From assembly GCA_002718345.1 (NCBI GenBank), contig PBDA01000061.1, forward strand, positions 1-45,220: a DNA stretch of 45,220 bases. The letters are read 5' to 3'. The position numbers were made by a program, and so were the translations under genes. Position 1 is the stretch's first letter, and each line of letters starts with the position of its first letter. Below the pieces are notes generated by a model that had not been told where the DNA came from, made no database searches, and saw only the letters and a program-made list of their open reading frames with translations. This stretch comes from Rhodospirillaceae bacterium. Lineage in GTDB: Bacteria; Pseudomonadota; Gammaproteobacteria; Steroidobacterales; Rariloculaceae. This document shows positions 1-9,226 of this stretch, piece after piece.

Positions 1-169
1 ATCTGAAAAAGAAACTAAACGTAATCTTGCTGGTAAATCTGATGATGCAAAGGTTGCCAAGGGAGGTAAAGAAGAAAAAGGTAGTAAGAAATCTTCTGAA
101 GATAAACCTTCAAAGAAAACTAAGTCAGATTCAAAATCAGATTCAAGTTCAGGTTCAGCTGCTGCGTAA
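1..169 (+). CDS. C-terminal end of an FmdB-like small zinc-ribbon protein (partial)
   Basis: An open frame entering from the left edge encodes 55 residues and ends with TAA at 167-169. What is visible is only a hydrophilic low-complexity tail rich in Lys, Ser, Gly and Asp, ending in GSAAA. The zinc-ribbon core with its CxxC pairs would lie outside the window, so the family call rests on two things. FmdB-family (putative regulatory zinc ribbon) proteins often end in such a tail, and they often sit directly upstream of a DUF502 gene and aspS in gammaproteobacteria. The next gene starts 18 bases downstream, so the two are probably co-transcribed. The function of the family is not established. 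Confidence 0.55.
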   Translation, partial: SEKETKRNLAGKSDDAKVAKGGKEEKGSKKSSEDKPSKKTKSDSKSDSSSGSAAA

Positions 170-187
170 TCCATTAATCAGGGAAAA

Positions 188-835
188 ATGCTAAAAATAA
201 GACGTTACATTGTTGCCGGGCTCTTGGTGTGGTTGCCTATCGGTGCAACTATCTTAGTTTTTTCTTTGATTTTAGATTTAATGGATCGATTACTATTTCT
301 AATTCCGCCGTCTTATCGGCCTGAGGCAATACTAGGATTTAGTGTTCCAGGTTTAGGGGCAATACTCGCCCTTATAGTGTTAATTATTACAGGAATTTTA
401 GCTGCAAATTTTCTAGGGCGGCGTCTTGTTGGTCATTATGAAAAGCTGCTTGGTCGCATACCACTCGTGCGCTCAGTGTATGGCGCTGTAAAACATTTTT
501 CTGAGGTGGTTTTTAGCGATTCCAATTCTTCTTTCAAGAAGGTATTGCTAATAGAGTATCCTCGAGTAGGACTCTACAGCCTATGTTTTCAAACTTCTGA
601 GAATCCTCCCGAAGTTAATACAAAAACTGGCGAACAAATTGTGACAGTTTTTTTGCCAACAACACCTAATCCAACATCAGGGTTTATGTTGTTTGTTCCT
701 GAAAAAGATGTAGTTGAGTTAGATATGTCAGTAGAGAATGCATTAAAGATGATTATATCTCTTGGTGTAGTAGTACCTGAATGGCATCCGATTCATCCAT
801 CTGTTGAGGTTGCAGTTACTGAAAGTTCTCCGTAA
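188..835 (+). CDS. DUF502 family inner-membrane protein
   Basis: The 215-residue protein has two N-terminal hydrophobic segments, about residues 8-33 and 52-76, separated by a short loop with the PPSYRPE stretch. A soluble domain follows with the family-typical features RIPLVRSVYGAVK (about 90-102), an FLPTTPNP-type segment (about 152-159) and a GFMLFVP strand. It sits between an FmdB-like gene and aspS, an order conserved in many proteobacteria. The molecular function of DUF502 proteins is not known; a membrane-associated role is all that can be inferred. The ATG at 188 is preceded by a weak purine stretch (AGGGAAAA). Length and motif content look normal and intact. Confidence 0.85.
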   Translation: MLKIRRYIVAGLLVWLPIGATILVFSLILDLMDRLLFLIPPSYRPEAILGFSVPGLGAILALIVLIITGILAANFLGRRLVGHYEKLLGRIPLVRSVYGAVKHFSEVVFSDSNSSFKKVLLIEYPRVGLYSLCFQTSENPPEVNTKTGEQIVTVFLPTTPNPTSGFMLFVPEKDVVELDMSVENALKMIISLGVVVPEWHPIHPSVEVAVTESSP

Positions 836-883
836 CATCCGGCAACCTTACAAAGATACCTTGCATTTCAAAAGGTTGGCTCC

Positions 884-2647
884 ATGCGTAGTCATTACTG
901 TGGTCAGGTAGATAGCTCTTTGATTGGTGAAAAGTTGGCCGTTGTCGGCTGGGTTCACCGTAGGAGAGATCATGGTGGTGTTATTTTCGTAGATTTACGA
1001 GATCGCGAAGGCATGCTCCAGGTAGTTTTTGATCCTGATAATTCCGATATGTTTATTCAGGCAGAACGGCTGCGTGGTGAGTATGTTTTGGCGGTAAAAG
1101 GAATATTGAGGGCGCGCCCAGATGGAACCTTAAATCCCGAATTATCTACAGGTGAAGTTGAGCTACTTGCAAAAGAACTCATCGTTCTTAATAAATCGAA
1201 AACTCCTCCTTTTCATCACGATGAAAACCCAAGTGAAGAGACACGACTTCGTTATAGGTATTTGGATCTTCGTCGAGAGGAAATGCAGCGGAACTTGCGT
1301 CTACGGCACGATGTAACTAAAACCATTAGGAGTTTTTTAGATGCAAGTGGGTTTATGGAAATAGAAACACCTCTGCTCGCAAAAACTACTCCGGAAGGAG
1401 CTAGGGATTATCTTGTTCCAAGTCGAACTTACCCGGGACAATTCTTTGCTTTGCCTCAGTCGCCACAGCTCATGAAACAATTGCTCATGATGTCGGGATT
1501 TGATCGTTACTATCAGGTGGTGAAGTGTTTTCGTGACGAAGATCTTAGGGCAGATCGTCAGCCTGAGTTCACTCAGGTTGATATTGAAACGGCTTTCATG
1601 GATGAAGATGCCATTATGGGTCTTATGGAAGAATTGATTCGTCAGACCTTCAAATCAGTCCTTGCAATAGATTTGCCTAATCCATTACCTCGGTTATCTT
1701 ACGCAAAAGCAATGGAGCTTTATGGTAGTGATGCGCCAGATCTTCGAAATCCGCTAGTTCTAACTGAGGTTAATGATCTTTTTGACGGTGTGGAGTTCAA
1801 AGTTTTTGCAGGGCCTGCGACAGACCCGGATAGTAGAATTGCAGCACTGAGGGTGCCGAGTGGGGGAGCACTTAGTAGAAAGGAGATCGATAGTTATACT
1901 GAGTTAGTTGGGTGCTATGGCGCAAAAGGATTAGCTTATATAAAAGTGAATGACAGGGCTGCGGGCGCAGATGGTCTTCAGTCACCAATTTTGAAGTTTT
2001 TACCTCTCGAGGCGGTTCAAAATGTTCTTGATCGGGTAAAAGCAGAGTCTGGGGATCTGGTATTTTTTGGGGCAGATAAATCACGAATTGTAAATGAGAG
2101 TTTGGGTGCGTTGCGGGACCAGCTTGGTAGGGATAGAAATTTACTTGAAGATGAATGGCAAGCGCTTTGGGTAGTTGATTTTCCAATGTTTGAAGAAAAT
2201 GGAGATGGTGTACTGACTCCTTCGCACCATCCCTTCACCTCACCTAGAACAAATGATTCAAATGAGTTAAAAGCAAACCCTCGGAATGCACTTTCTAGAG
2301 CTTATGATATGGTGCTAAATGGAACGGAGATTGGCGGAGGTTCTATACGAATTCATGATCCAGAGATGCAGTCTGCAGTTTTTGAGTTGCTTGGGATAGA
2401 GCCAGATGAAGCTGAAACAAAGTTTGGGTTTTTATTAACGGCAATGGATTATGGATGTCCGCCCCATGGTGGAATTGCATTTGGACTCGATCGTTTAGTC
2501 ATGCTAATGGCTGGCGCAGACAGTATTCGCGATGTAATTGCCTTTCCAAAAACACAGACTGCGAGTGACTTGCTTAGCGGAGCACCAAGCGCAGCAAGCG
2601 CTGATCAGATCAAAGAACTGGGAATTAGGTTACGGCCATCTCGCTGA
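884..2647 (+). CDS. aspS: Aspartyl-tRNA synthetase
   Basis: The 587-residue class II aminoacyl-tRNA synthetase charges tRNA-Asp (or both tRNA-Asp and tRNA-Asn if non-discriminating). The N-terminal OB-fold anticodon-binding domain (about 1-105) contains [22 protein letters not shown]. The catalytic core has motif 2 ([16 protein letters not shown], about 217-232), the bacterial GAD insertion domain (about 285-420) and motif 3 ([13 protein letters not shown], about 529-541). Length matches the bacterial type. The GAD-containing form is usual in bacteria. The ATG at 884 gives the expected N-terminus MRSHYCG. nudB starts at the last base of the stop codon, so the two are translationally coupled. 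Confidence 0.98.
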   Translation: MRSHYCGQVDSSLIGEKLAVVGWVHRRRDHGGVIFVDLRDREGMLQVVFDPDNSDMFIQAERLRGEYVLAVKGILRARPDGTLNPELSTGEVELLAKELIVLNKSKTPPFHHDENPSEETRLRYRYLDLRREEMQRNLRLRHDVTKTIRSFLDASGFMEIETPLLAKTTPEGARDYLVPSRTYPGQFFALPQSPQLMKQLLMMSGFDRYYQVVKCFRDEDLRADRQPEFTQVDIETAFMDEDAIMGLMEELIRQTFKSVLAIDLPNPLPRLSYAKAMELYGSDAPDLRNPLVLTEVNDLFDGVEFKVFAGPATDPDSRIAALRVPSGGALSRKEIDSYTELVGCYGAKGLAYIKVNDRAAGADGLQSPILKFLPLEAVQNVLDRVKAESGDLVFFGADKSRIVNESLGALRDQLGRDRNLLEDEWQALWVVDFPMFEENGDGVLTPSHHPFTSPRTNDSNELKANPRNALSRAYDMVLNGTEIGGGSIRIHDPEMQSAVFELLGIEPDEAETKFGFLLTAMDYGCPPHGGIAFGLDRLVMLMAGADSIRDVIAFPKTQTASDLLSGAPSAASADQIKELGIRLRPSR

Positions 2648-3093
2648 TGTCAGATATGATCCAGTACAGTCGGCCTGAGTCGGTTCTGGTTGTTATATAC
2701 ACTTGTAAATATGACTGTTTGCTTCTTGAGCGCGTTAAGCCAAATGGTTTTTGGCAGTCTGTTACCGGAACCATGCAATGGAGTGAGACGCCAGAGGAGG
2801 CAGCGTCTAGAGAAGTTTATGAAGAAACTGGACTTGATTTAAATGGGCTTCAGGACGCCAAGATAAAGAAAACATTTCGAATACTGCCAGAGTGGCAGTA
2901 CCGTTATGCGGAGGGCGTAAAACATAATACAGAACATCTTTGGTATTTGAAGATTCCAACTATTGTTGAGGTAACACTGAATTCTAATGAGCACGTCTCT
3001 TATTGTTGGGAGTCTCTGGAGAAAGCTATACTAAAAGTAACATCATGGACTAATCGTGATGCCTTAAAGCACTTACGGAAACAACAGATTTAA
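2647..3093 (+). CDS. nudB: Dihydroneopterin triphosphate diphosphatase, Nudix family
   Basis: The 148-residue Nudix hydrolase has a perfect Nudix box at about residues 39-61: G, five residues, E, seven residues, then REVYEETGL. NudB removes pyrophosphate from dihydroneopterin triphosphate in folate synthesis. The call rests on the size, the N-terminal RPESVLVVIY stretch typical of NudB, and its position directly after aspS, which is common in gammaproteobacteria. The ATG shares its A with the aspS stop codon (TGATG). A different Nudix substrate cannot be excluded from sequence alone. Confidence 0.85.
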   Translation: MSDMIQYSRPESVLVVIYTCKYDCLLLERVKPNGFWQSVTGTMQWSETPEEAASREVYEETGLDLNGLQDAKIKKTFRILPEWQYRYAEGVKHNTEHLWYLKIPTIVEVTLNSNEHVSYCWESLEKAILKVTSWTNRDALKHLRKQQI

Positions 3094-3107
3094 GAGTTTA
3101 GGAAGTT

Positions 3108-3166
3108 TTGTGCGTTATATTGTCTTCTAAAGCTTCAATAACTACTCTTAGTTTTGTAACGCACAA
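3108..3166. repeat. Inverted repeat of 10 bp flanking a 39-base spacer upstream of the DUF6152 gene
   Basis: TTGTGCGTTA at 3108-3117 is matched exactly in inverse orientation by TAACGCACAA at 3157-3166. The arms lie just downstream of nudB and about 24 bases before the DUF6152 start codon. The arrangement could be a large stem-loop in the leader or a pair of operator half-sites. No uridine run follows, so a simple intrinsic terminator is not supported. Confidence 0.5.
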
Positions 3167-3189
3167 TGGTTGTGAATAGGGGGGCAAAA

Positions 3190-3561
3190 ATGAAAAGTCT
3201 TTCGTATAAAAATTTGCTATTGAGTCTGGCATGTCTTTTGGCAAGTGGCTTATCGACAGCGCACCATTCACATTCGATGTTTGATCATAGTGGTGAGGTT
3301 ACTATCACTGGTACTGTCACTAAATTCACCTTTAGAAATCCACATGTATTTCTCTTTGTTGATGTAGAACAGGAAAATGGTGGAGTGGTTAATTATTGGA
3401 TTGAGATGTCGAATATTCCGAATATGATTAAGCGTGGAATTGGCTATAAAACTTTTGAGCCAGGAGATAAGGTAACAGTGAACATGTGGAAACTGAAAGA
3501 TGGTCGTCCTGGAGGAAACTATACGACAATTGTTGCTGCTGATGGACAGCTCTACGATTGA
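3190..3561 (+). CDS. Secreted DUF6152 family protein
   Basis: The 123-residue protein begins with a Sec signal peptide (about residues 1-24, ending STA-HHS), then a small all-beta-looking domain with HHSHSMFDHSGEVTITGTV and FRNPHVFLFVDVE. These match the pattern of DUF6152 proteins: a His-rich start after signal cleavage and an 'NPH' strand. I chose the ATG at 3190 rather than an upstream in-frame ATG at 3166, because an AGGGGGG ribosome-binding site lies just before it and it gives a clean signal peptide. The function is unknown. A longer relative (30486-31523) with the same N-terminal domain is also in this window. Probably co-transcribed with the next gene 57 bases downstream. Confidence 0.8.
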   Translation: MKSLSYKNLLLSLACLLASGLSTAHHSHSMFDHSGEVTITGTVTKFTFRNPHVFLFVDVEQENGGVVNYWIEMSNIPNMIKRGIGYKTFEPGDKVTVNMWKLKDGRPGGNYTTIVAADGQLYD

Positions 3562-3618
3562 GCTAAGTCGTGTAATCAGCTTTCCAGCTGATTTTATCTG
3601 CAGACTTTGAGGGGCAAA

Positions 3619-4737
3619 ATGAACGCAAAAAGCTTGAGAATGGTTTTCTTGACAGGACAGTTTTTAGCGACTGCAATATCAGCCCAGACTATCTTTACCA
3701 CAGAAAATTTTCGCGAAGATCACGAGAGATGGGTTGACCCAGATTATTATCTCAATAATACAGTTGACGAACTTCGAGGAATGGCTTTGGATCTTGATAG
3801 TAGTGGAGTTGGTAGCGGTCAAATTGGCAGGGCTAGGAGCTATGGATCTGAAGGAACAGGACGCATAGGCATCTTAGAACTTTCAAGCCCGTATCAATTT
3901 TTGAGTGCTTTAGAGCATTATTCAGCATGGCTTGAAGAGGCAGAAGGTGGAACAAATCATACTTATGAAACAATGCCTGATTGGCGAGGTCGTTGGACTG
4001 GCGGTGGCGATAGAATACTTGGAGGTCCTAATCCAGCCAGCTCTGTAGCAGCACTCTTGCGTCCTCAATATCAAGAATATTTTGTTCAGGATATGAAAGC
4101 CTATACACAGGGGAGAATCTGGGGCGCTAATGCATTTTGTTTTCCTGGTGGTTTTGTTACTGCTGTGACAGATACCGAGGAGTTTATCGTTACTCCGGAC
4201 AGAGTTTGGATGTTGGGTGCTGGCAATAATAGAAACTATATACGCTGGATTTACACAGATGGAAGTGGACATACCCAACCAGATTTTAGATATCCCAAAT
4301 GGCACGGAGAGTCGATTGGTTTTTGGGATGATGAAACCCTGGTGGTATACACAAACCAGATTCGCGGTTGGAAGGGAGGTTTGACAGAGTTCACTGACAA
4401 TCTTGAGACGGTAGAAAGGTATTGGAGGGAGGGGGATGCTATAGAGGGTGAGATTGTCTTTTATGATTCAGAAGTTTTTTTTCAGCCTGTGTATTCAGGT
4501 CTTAGATATGAGTTAGATGCTGAAACTCGCCCTGAATTAAGACCACTTTATAACTCTTGTACCGATACAAATGGACCTTCTGCTAAAGTTTATATGGATG
4601 AAAGGGGTATTCTCAATGAACGTCTTCCTGGCGACACTTTATATTGGGATGCAACAGATCCTCGTCCGTGGGGGACATTTCTGAACAAAAGCGATGGACT
4701 CTATGAGCTGTATCTTGAAAGCCTAGGAGAGGAATAG
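3619..4737 (+). CDS. Secreted protein of unknown function, related to the C-terminal part of the DUF6152 protein at 30486-31523
   Basis: The 372-residue protein has a signal peptide (about 1-22, cleavage after AISA). No enzyme motif is recognised. The segment HGESIGFWDDETLVV with a downstream LETVERYW aligns by eye with GHSIGWYEDDTLVI and LHTVERLT in the protein at 30486-31523, so both carry a common domain. The ATG at 3619 is preferred over an in-frame TTG at 3607 because GAGGGGCAAA lies directly in front of it. It follows a DUF6152 gene, and in the second locus the two parts are fused in one protein, so a shared periplasmic role is likely. Convergent with mutS. Confidence 0.75.
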   Translation: MNAKSLRMVFLTGQFLATAISAQTIFTTENFREDHERWVDPDYYLNNTVDELRGMALDLDSSGVGSGQIGRARSYGSEGTGRIGILELSSPYQFLSALEHYSAWLEEAEGGTNHTYETMPDWRGRWTGGGDRILGGPNPASSVAALLRPQYQEYFVQDMKAYTQGRIWGANAFCFPGGFVTAVTDTEEFIVTPDRVWMLGAGNNRNYIRWIYTDGSGHTQPDFRYPKWHGESIGFWDDETLVVYTNQIRGWKGGLTEFTDNLETVERYWREGDAIEGEIVFYDSEVFFQPVYSGLRYELDAETRPELRPLYNSCTDTNGPSAKVYMDERGILNERLPGDTLYWDATDPRPWGTFLNKSDGLYELYLESLGEE

Positions 4738-4750
4738 TTCTAAGAAGAAT

Positions 4751-7327
4751 TTAGCGTGTTTTTTCTTTTGCTTTGTGTAGCAGGTCCGTTAATTCGTAGA
4801 TAAGTTTAAGGGCTTCTCTCGGCGTCACATCATTAGGTTGGATTGACAACAGTTTTTCTATAACTTCATCTTTTTTCATAGGTGCTGATTCAAAAATAAA
4901 TTCGGCTTGAGTTTTTTTTGTTTTCTTGTTGTGCTCTCGTTGCTCAAGGCTGGTCAAATAGTCTCTAGCTAACTCAATCACATTATGAGGTACGCCAGCT
5001 AGACGAGCTACTTGAAGTCCATAGCTTTGATTTGCTGGCCCATCTTTTACGCTATGCAAGAAAACAAGATCATCTCCATGTTCAACGGCATCTAGGTGTA
5101 TGTTGACGCATGCTGGAAGATTTTCAGGTAAATTCGTTAGTTCAAAGTAGTGTGTTGCGAATAAAGTAAAAGCCTGAGATTTTTTTGCAATGTGATGAGC
5201 TGCAGCCCAAGCTAGTGACAATCCGTCAAAGGTGCTAGTACCTCGCCCTACTTCGTCCATAAGTACAAGACTTGAGGCAGTTGAGTTATTAAGTATGTTT
5301 GCTGTTTCTGTCATTTCCACCATGAATGTTGACCGTCCCCCGGCTAGGTCGTCAGCTGCGCCAACGCGTGTAAAAATTCTATCAAGGGGACCGATTCGAG
5401 CATTAGTTGCAGGAACATAACTACCGATATGAGCAAGAATTGCAATCAAGGCAGTTTGGCGCATGTAAGTTGATTTGCCCCCCATATTTGGACCGGTGAT
5501 GATTAGCATTCTACGATCATTATTCAGGTTGAGATCATTTGGTATGAAAGGTGCAGTACTTGCCAGTTCAACGGCTATGTGCCTACCTTCGGTGTAGCTA
5601 ATACCAGGTTCATTAGTAAGTTCAGGTTTGGTTAGGTTTAATTCATTTCCACGTTTACTTAGGTTAGATAGTGCATCAAGTTCTGATACGTTGGTTGCTG
5701 TGTTTTCAAGATCAGACAATGTTTCATTTAATTTCTCTAGGATGTTCTCATAGAGCATTCGTTCACGGGTTAGAGCTCGTTCCTTTGCGCTCAAAATTTT
5801 ATCTTCAAACTCTTTGAGTGTGGGGGTGATGAAACGTTCTGCAGCCTTCAGTGTTTGTCTGCGAATATATTCATTAGGTACTACACTAGCTTGTGATTTG
5901 CTTATCTCTATGAAGTAACCATGGACTCTATTATATCCAACCTTAAGATTGTTAATTCCGGTGCGTTTTCGTTCTCTAAGTTCTAAATCATCTAAATATT
6001 TATTTGCGTCAGCATTGATATTACGAAGCTCGTCTAGTTCAGCATCAAAACCAGATGCTATTACTCCTCCATCTTTAATAAGAGCAGGTGGCTCTTCTAC
6101 GATTGCTGATTTCAGCAAATGGAATTCTTTGCTATGCGAAGCACAACTGCTAGCAAGGTTTGTTAGCAAAGGTGACTTCATGGAATCAACTTTCTTTGTT
6201 AGGGCAGGTAAAGCTTCTAAGGCCTGTCGAAGTTGTGCCAAGTCTCTTGGCCGTGCTGAACGTAATGCTATTCGAGTTAGGATTCTTTCCATATCACCAA
6301 TGTCGCTAAGAAGCAGAAGTATTTTATTTGCGTCATCAGCTTCAGTGAGTGTTTCAATTGCTTGTTGTCGCTGTCTAAGGATTTGGTGATCTCGAATTGG
6401 TCTGTTAATCCATCTTCTTAGCAGCCGACTTCCCATAGCGGTTGCACATCTATCCATGAGTCCAGCGAGTGAGTACTCGTTATTACCTGTTGTGCAATTT
6501 TCAATTTCTAAGTTTCTCCGTGTTTCAGCATCCATGATTATGGAGTTCTCACTGCGTTCACGAGTTAGTCCGCGCAAGTGAGGTACAGCTGAACGTTGAG
6601 TATCTTTTACATATTGTAAGAGACATCCAGCAGCTCCTATGGCCAATTTAGCATCCTGTGCATCAAAGCCTGATAAATCTTGGGTACCAAACTGTTTGCA
6701 TAGAGCAAGTTGTGCTGACTGAGAATCAAAATGCCAAGGTGGACGACCTCTTAGCCCATTCATATTCTCTAGCCATTCAGGGATTAAAGCATCTTCGTCA
6801 ATTAGGATTTCTGCAGGATGAAGCCTTTCTAATTCCCCCTGTAGATTGTGCGTGTTTTTAATTTCTTCTAGTGAAAATCTGCCGCTCGAAAGGTCTAACC
6901 AGGCAAGACCCGCAGATTTTTTATTTGACAGATTTATTGATGCCAAATGTTGAACTTCCCGACCATCAAGTAAGGCTTCATCAGTCAAGGTGCCAGGTGT
7001 AATGACTCTCACTACTTTGCGATCTACGGGACCCTTAGTGGTTGCTAGATCACCAACTTGCTCACATATTGCAACGGATTCACCTAAACGCACCAGACGA
7101 GAAAGGTAGTTATCAACTGAATGAGCTGGTACTCCTGCCATCGGAATAGGTTCCCCGTTTGACCGGCCGCGGCTTGTTAGAGCAATACCCATCAGTTCTG
7201 CGCCACGTTTGGCATCCTCATAGAATAATTCGTAAAAATCGCCCATTCTGTAAAAAAGAAGCACATCAGGATGCTGGGCTTTTAGTCCCAAATATTGCTT
7301 CATCATAGGAGTGTGTTTTTTATTCAA
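4751..7327 (-). CDS. mutS: DNA mismatch repair ATPase MutS
   Basis: The 858-residue protein binds mismatches and recruits MutL. The N-terminal mismatch-recognition domain carries the Phe-X-Glu motif in MGDFYELF (F31, E33). Connector, core and clamp domains follow. The ATPase domain has Walker [12 protein letters not shown] (about 616-626), Walker [13 protein letters not shown] and the ATHYFELT segment. Length is close to the usual 850-860. The C-terminus ends with the helical dimerisation/tetramer region ([15 protein letters not shown]). The gene is divergent from the glycosyltransferase/pncC/recA run, with about 160 bases between the start codons. The mutS-pncC-recA neighbourhood is typical of gammaproteobacteria, here with mutS inverted. 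Confidence 0.98.
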   Translation of the reverse strand: MNKKHTPMMKQYLGLKAQHPDVLLFYRMGDFYELFYEDAKRGAELMGIALTSRGRSNGEPIPMAGVPAHSVDNYLSRLVRLGESVAICEQVGDLATTKGPVDRKVVRVITPGTLTDEALLDGREVQHLASINLSNKKSAGLAWLDLSSGRFSLEEIKNTHNLQGELERLHPAEILIDEDALIPEWLENMNGLRGRPPWHFDSQSAQLALCKQFGTQDLSGFDAQDAKLAIGAAGCLLQYVKDTQRSAVPHLRGLTRERSENSIIMDAETRRNLEIENCTTGNNEYSLAGLMDRCATAMGSRLLRRWINRPIRDHQILRQRQQAIETLTEADDANKILLLLSDIGDMERILTRIALRSARPRDLAQLRQALEALPALTKKVDSMKSPLLTNLASSCASHSKEFHLLKSAIVEEPPALIKDGGVIASGFDAELDELRNINADANKYLDDLELRERKRTGINNLKVGYNRVHGYFIEISKSQASVVPNEYIRRQTLKAAERFITPTLKEFEDKILSAKERALTRERMLYENILEKLNETLSDLENTATNVSELDALSNLSKRGNELNLTKPELTNEPGISYTEGRHIAVELASTAPFIPNDLNLNNDRRMLIITGPNMGGKSTYMRQTALIAILAHIGSYVPATNARIGPLDRIFTRVGAADDLAGGRSTFMVEMTETANILNNSTASSLVLMDEVGRGTSTFDGLSLAWAAAHHIAKKSQAFTLFATHYFELTNLPENLPACVNIHLDAVEHGDDLVFLHSVKDGPANQSYGLQVARLAGVPHNVIELARDYLTSLEQREHNKKTKKTQAEFIFESAPMKKDEVIEKLLSIQPNDVTPREALKLIYELTDLLHKAKEKTR

Positions 7328-7485
7328 AAGTTATTCTTAAAAAAGGTTGTTCAGATATTGTAGTTTTTTCCTATGGAGTAATTCTAAATCAACTAGCCCT
7401 TAGAGCTTAGATAAAAAAATTCTTATTTCCTCTTTAATCGGTGGCCAAACTGGTCATTTTCTGTAGGGTGAGTAACATCGTTGAC

Positions 7486-8025
7486 ATGAGGATTATGCAT
7501 TTTGAATTTGGACAGCATCTATATGGTGGTGCCACGCAGGTTCAATATCTTATTAAAGAATTAGCAGATTCCGGGATAGAAAATATTCTTGTTTGCCCCG
7601 TGGATAGCGCAATTTCAAGGGTAACGTGCGCAAAAAAAGTTATTGAAATACCGATTACAGGGGATTTGGACATAAGGCTGCCGTTTCGGCTGAAAAGATT
7701 AATTGGTTTTTATAATCCCAATGTCGTTCATGTGCACTCACGTCGTGGCGCAGACATAATGGGTGGATGGGCTGCTCGTTCAATGGCTGTGCCAGCTGTG
7801 CTCACACGGAGGGTTGATTCAAGGGAGCTAGCACTTTTGGCAAGGTTTAAGTATTCCCTTTATCAGGCGGTTGTAGCAATTTCTTCTGCTATTGAGCAGG
7901 AGCTATTAGTCCACGTTGGATTAAATAAATCCCTTGTTTATAACATTCCTAGTGCAGTTAACACAGAAAGATATTCCCCTAAGGTAACCCGTAATAGATT
8001 AGCCACAGAAGCTGGGTTTCAATAA
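7486..8025 (+). pseudogene. N-terminal half of a GT4-type glycosyltransferase, ended by an in-frame TAA
   Basis: This frame encodes the N-terminal Rossmann domain of a GT-B glycosyltransferase: MRIMHFEFGQHLYGGATQVQ at the start, NVVHVHSRRGADIMGG about 75 residues in, and VYNIPSAVNTERYSP before the break. It ends at TAA 8023-8025. The same frame resumes after three codons and encodes the matching C-terminal domain, so the two halves form one gene cut by a single nonsense codon in the interdomain linker. I chose the ATG at 7486 over a GTG at 7441 because it gives the usual GT4 N-terminus. The half alone lacks the nucleotide-sugar-binding domain and would be inactive unless the two halves associate. 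Confidence 0.75.
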
Positions 8026-8034
8026 TCAAATTTT

Positions 8035-8571
8035 ATGATTGGTGTTGTTGCTCAGTTGATTCCACGTAAAGGTCATAGGCTCCTTTTTGACTGTCTTCCA
8101 GAGCTTTTAGAGCAGTTTCCACAAGTTCGTGTATTGTGTTTTGGAAATGGACAACTGGAAAATAAACTAAAACAAGAGTTACTTTCTTGCGGTCTACAGT
8201 CTTATGTGAGATTCCTTGGATTTCGAACAGATTTGATAGATTTATTGCCAGAGTTAGATTTGTTGGTACACCCAGCAAAAAAGGAAGGCTTAGGGGTTGC
8301 AGTAATGGAAGCAATGAGTGCTGGGGTTCCTGTGATTTCATCTAATGCCGGAGGTCTTCCTGACCTTTTAAAACATGAGATTCACGGACTACTATTTAAA
8401 TCTGATGACCGTCATAGCTTATTAGATGCATTAAGAAGGATGATCTCTGAAGAGGGATTACGACACACTTTTAAAGATGCTGCACGAAGTCATGCCTTGC
8501 AGAGTTTTTCTATAAAACAAATGAGTAGTCATTATATTGAGCTTTATAAGCATGTTTTGAGGTCATCGTGA
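8035..8571 (+). pseudogene. C-terminal half of the interrupted GT4-type glycosyltransferase
   Basis: The 178 residues form the C-terminal nucleotide-sugar-binding domain of a GT4 enzyme. They include IGVVAQLIPRKGH at the start and the family signature around HPAKKEGLGVAVMEAMSAG, with the E-x7-E motif formed by the Glu residues of KKEGLGVAVMEAM, then PVISSNAGGLPDLL. It is in the same frame as the upstream half, separated only by TAA and three codons. The first ATG (8035) has no ribosome-binding site, so expression would need re-initiation after the TAA, readthrough, or neither. The stop overlaps the GTG start of pncC (GTGA), so the gene's place in the operon is preserved. Both halves still look well conserved, suggesting a recent lesion, a sequence error, or functional splitting. 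Confidence 0.75.
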
Positions 8572-9068
8572 AGGTTACGGATAAAAAATTGGCAAGCCTA
8601 GCTAATTCACTCGGTGAGCTATTGAAGACTCGTGGTGCACGAATAGCATGCGCAGAATCTTGTACTGGTGGATGGATTAGCAAAACGTTAACTGATGTGC
8701 CAGGAAGTTCAGAGTGGTTTGAATTATGTTATGTAGTTTATGCCAATGATGCGAAAAAAGAAGCATTAGGTGTCACTGAGGGGATGTTAAGCCAGCATGG
8801 TGCAGTAAGTAGACCGGTTGTAGTTGCGATGGCAAAAAAGATTCAGCAAATTGCTGGGTCGGAGTTTTCTGTTGCAGTTAGCGGAGTTGCCGGGCCAGGA
8901 GGCGGAACTGTTGAGAAGCCAGTTGGAACCGTTTGGTTCGCTTACGGGAGTCCTGAAAACATTCAGACAGACTGCTGCAGATTTGATGGCGATAGAGAAT
9001 CTGTACGACGACAGTGTGTTGAACGAGCTCTAAGGCAATTATTTTTGATTATTGTGGAGTCTAATTAA
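8568..9068 (+). CDS. pncC: Nicotinamide-nucleotide amidohydrolase (CinA C-terminal family)
   Basis: The 166-residue single-domain CinA_C protein deamidates nicotinamide mononucleotide to nicotinate mononucleotide in NAD recycling. It shows the family core CAESCTGGWISKTLTDVPGSS (about 29-49), VVYANDAKKEALGV and AVSGVAGPGGG (about 106-116). Only the amidase domain is present, as in many gammaproteobacterial PncC proteins. The start is GTG at 8568, overlapping the stop of the preceding glycosyltransferase half by four bases. recA follows after about 160 bases with its own likely promoter. The pncC-recA-recX-alaS order is conserved in gammaproteobacteria. Confidence 0.93.
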   Translation: MKVTDKKLASLANSLGELLKTRGARIACAESCTGGWISKTLTDVPGSSEWFELCYVVYANDAKKEALGVTEGMLSQHGAVSRPVVVAMAKKIQQIAGSEFSVAVSGVAGPGGGTVEKPVGTVWFAYGSPENIQTDCCRFDGDRESVRRQCVERALRQLFLIIVESN

Positions 9069-9142
9069 AGCAGTCCGAGCTAATAATTTGAGATATTTCA
9101 GAGAAAAATGCTTACTTTTAGCCCGTTTCCTACAGAAAAAAA

Positions 9143-9173
9143 TTGACAACTGATAACATGCTAAAACTATGAA
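9143..9173 (+). promoter_or_regulatory. Candidate sigma-70 promoter of recA
   Basis: TTGACA at 9143-9148 is a perfect -35 box. The best -10 candidate is TATGAA at 9168-9173, with a long 19-base spacer (CTATGA gives 18). The start codon of recA is at 9227. No CTG-N10-CAG palindrome of the gammaproteobacterial LexA type is seen in 9069-9226. Confidence 0.4.
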
Positions 9174-9226
9174 ATAATCAAGTAAGTTTAATACCTCGTT
9201 CAATCCATTTAAAACGGAACAAATAT

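Noticed and set aside
5949-6389. 146-codon plus-strand ORF inside mutS
   Set aside because: It is antisense to conserved MutS coding sequence, has Ser/Arg-rich low-complexity composition typical of a shadow frame and no start signal.
8023-8034. Programmed stop-codon readthrough or recoding within the glycosyltransferase
   Set aside because: The codon is TAA, which is not used for selenocysteine or pyrrolysine, and no slippery site or obvious downstream stem-loop is seen. A nonsense mutation, an error or re-initiation is simpler.
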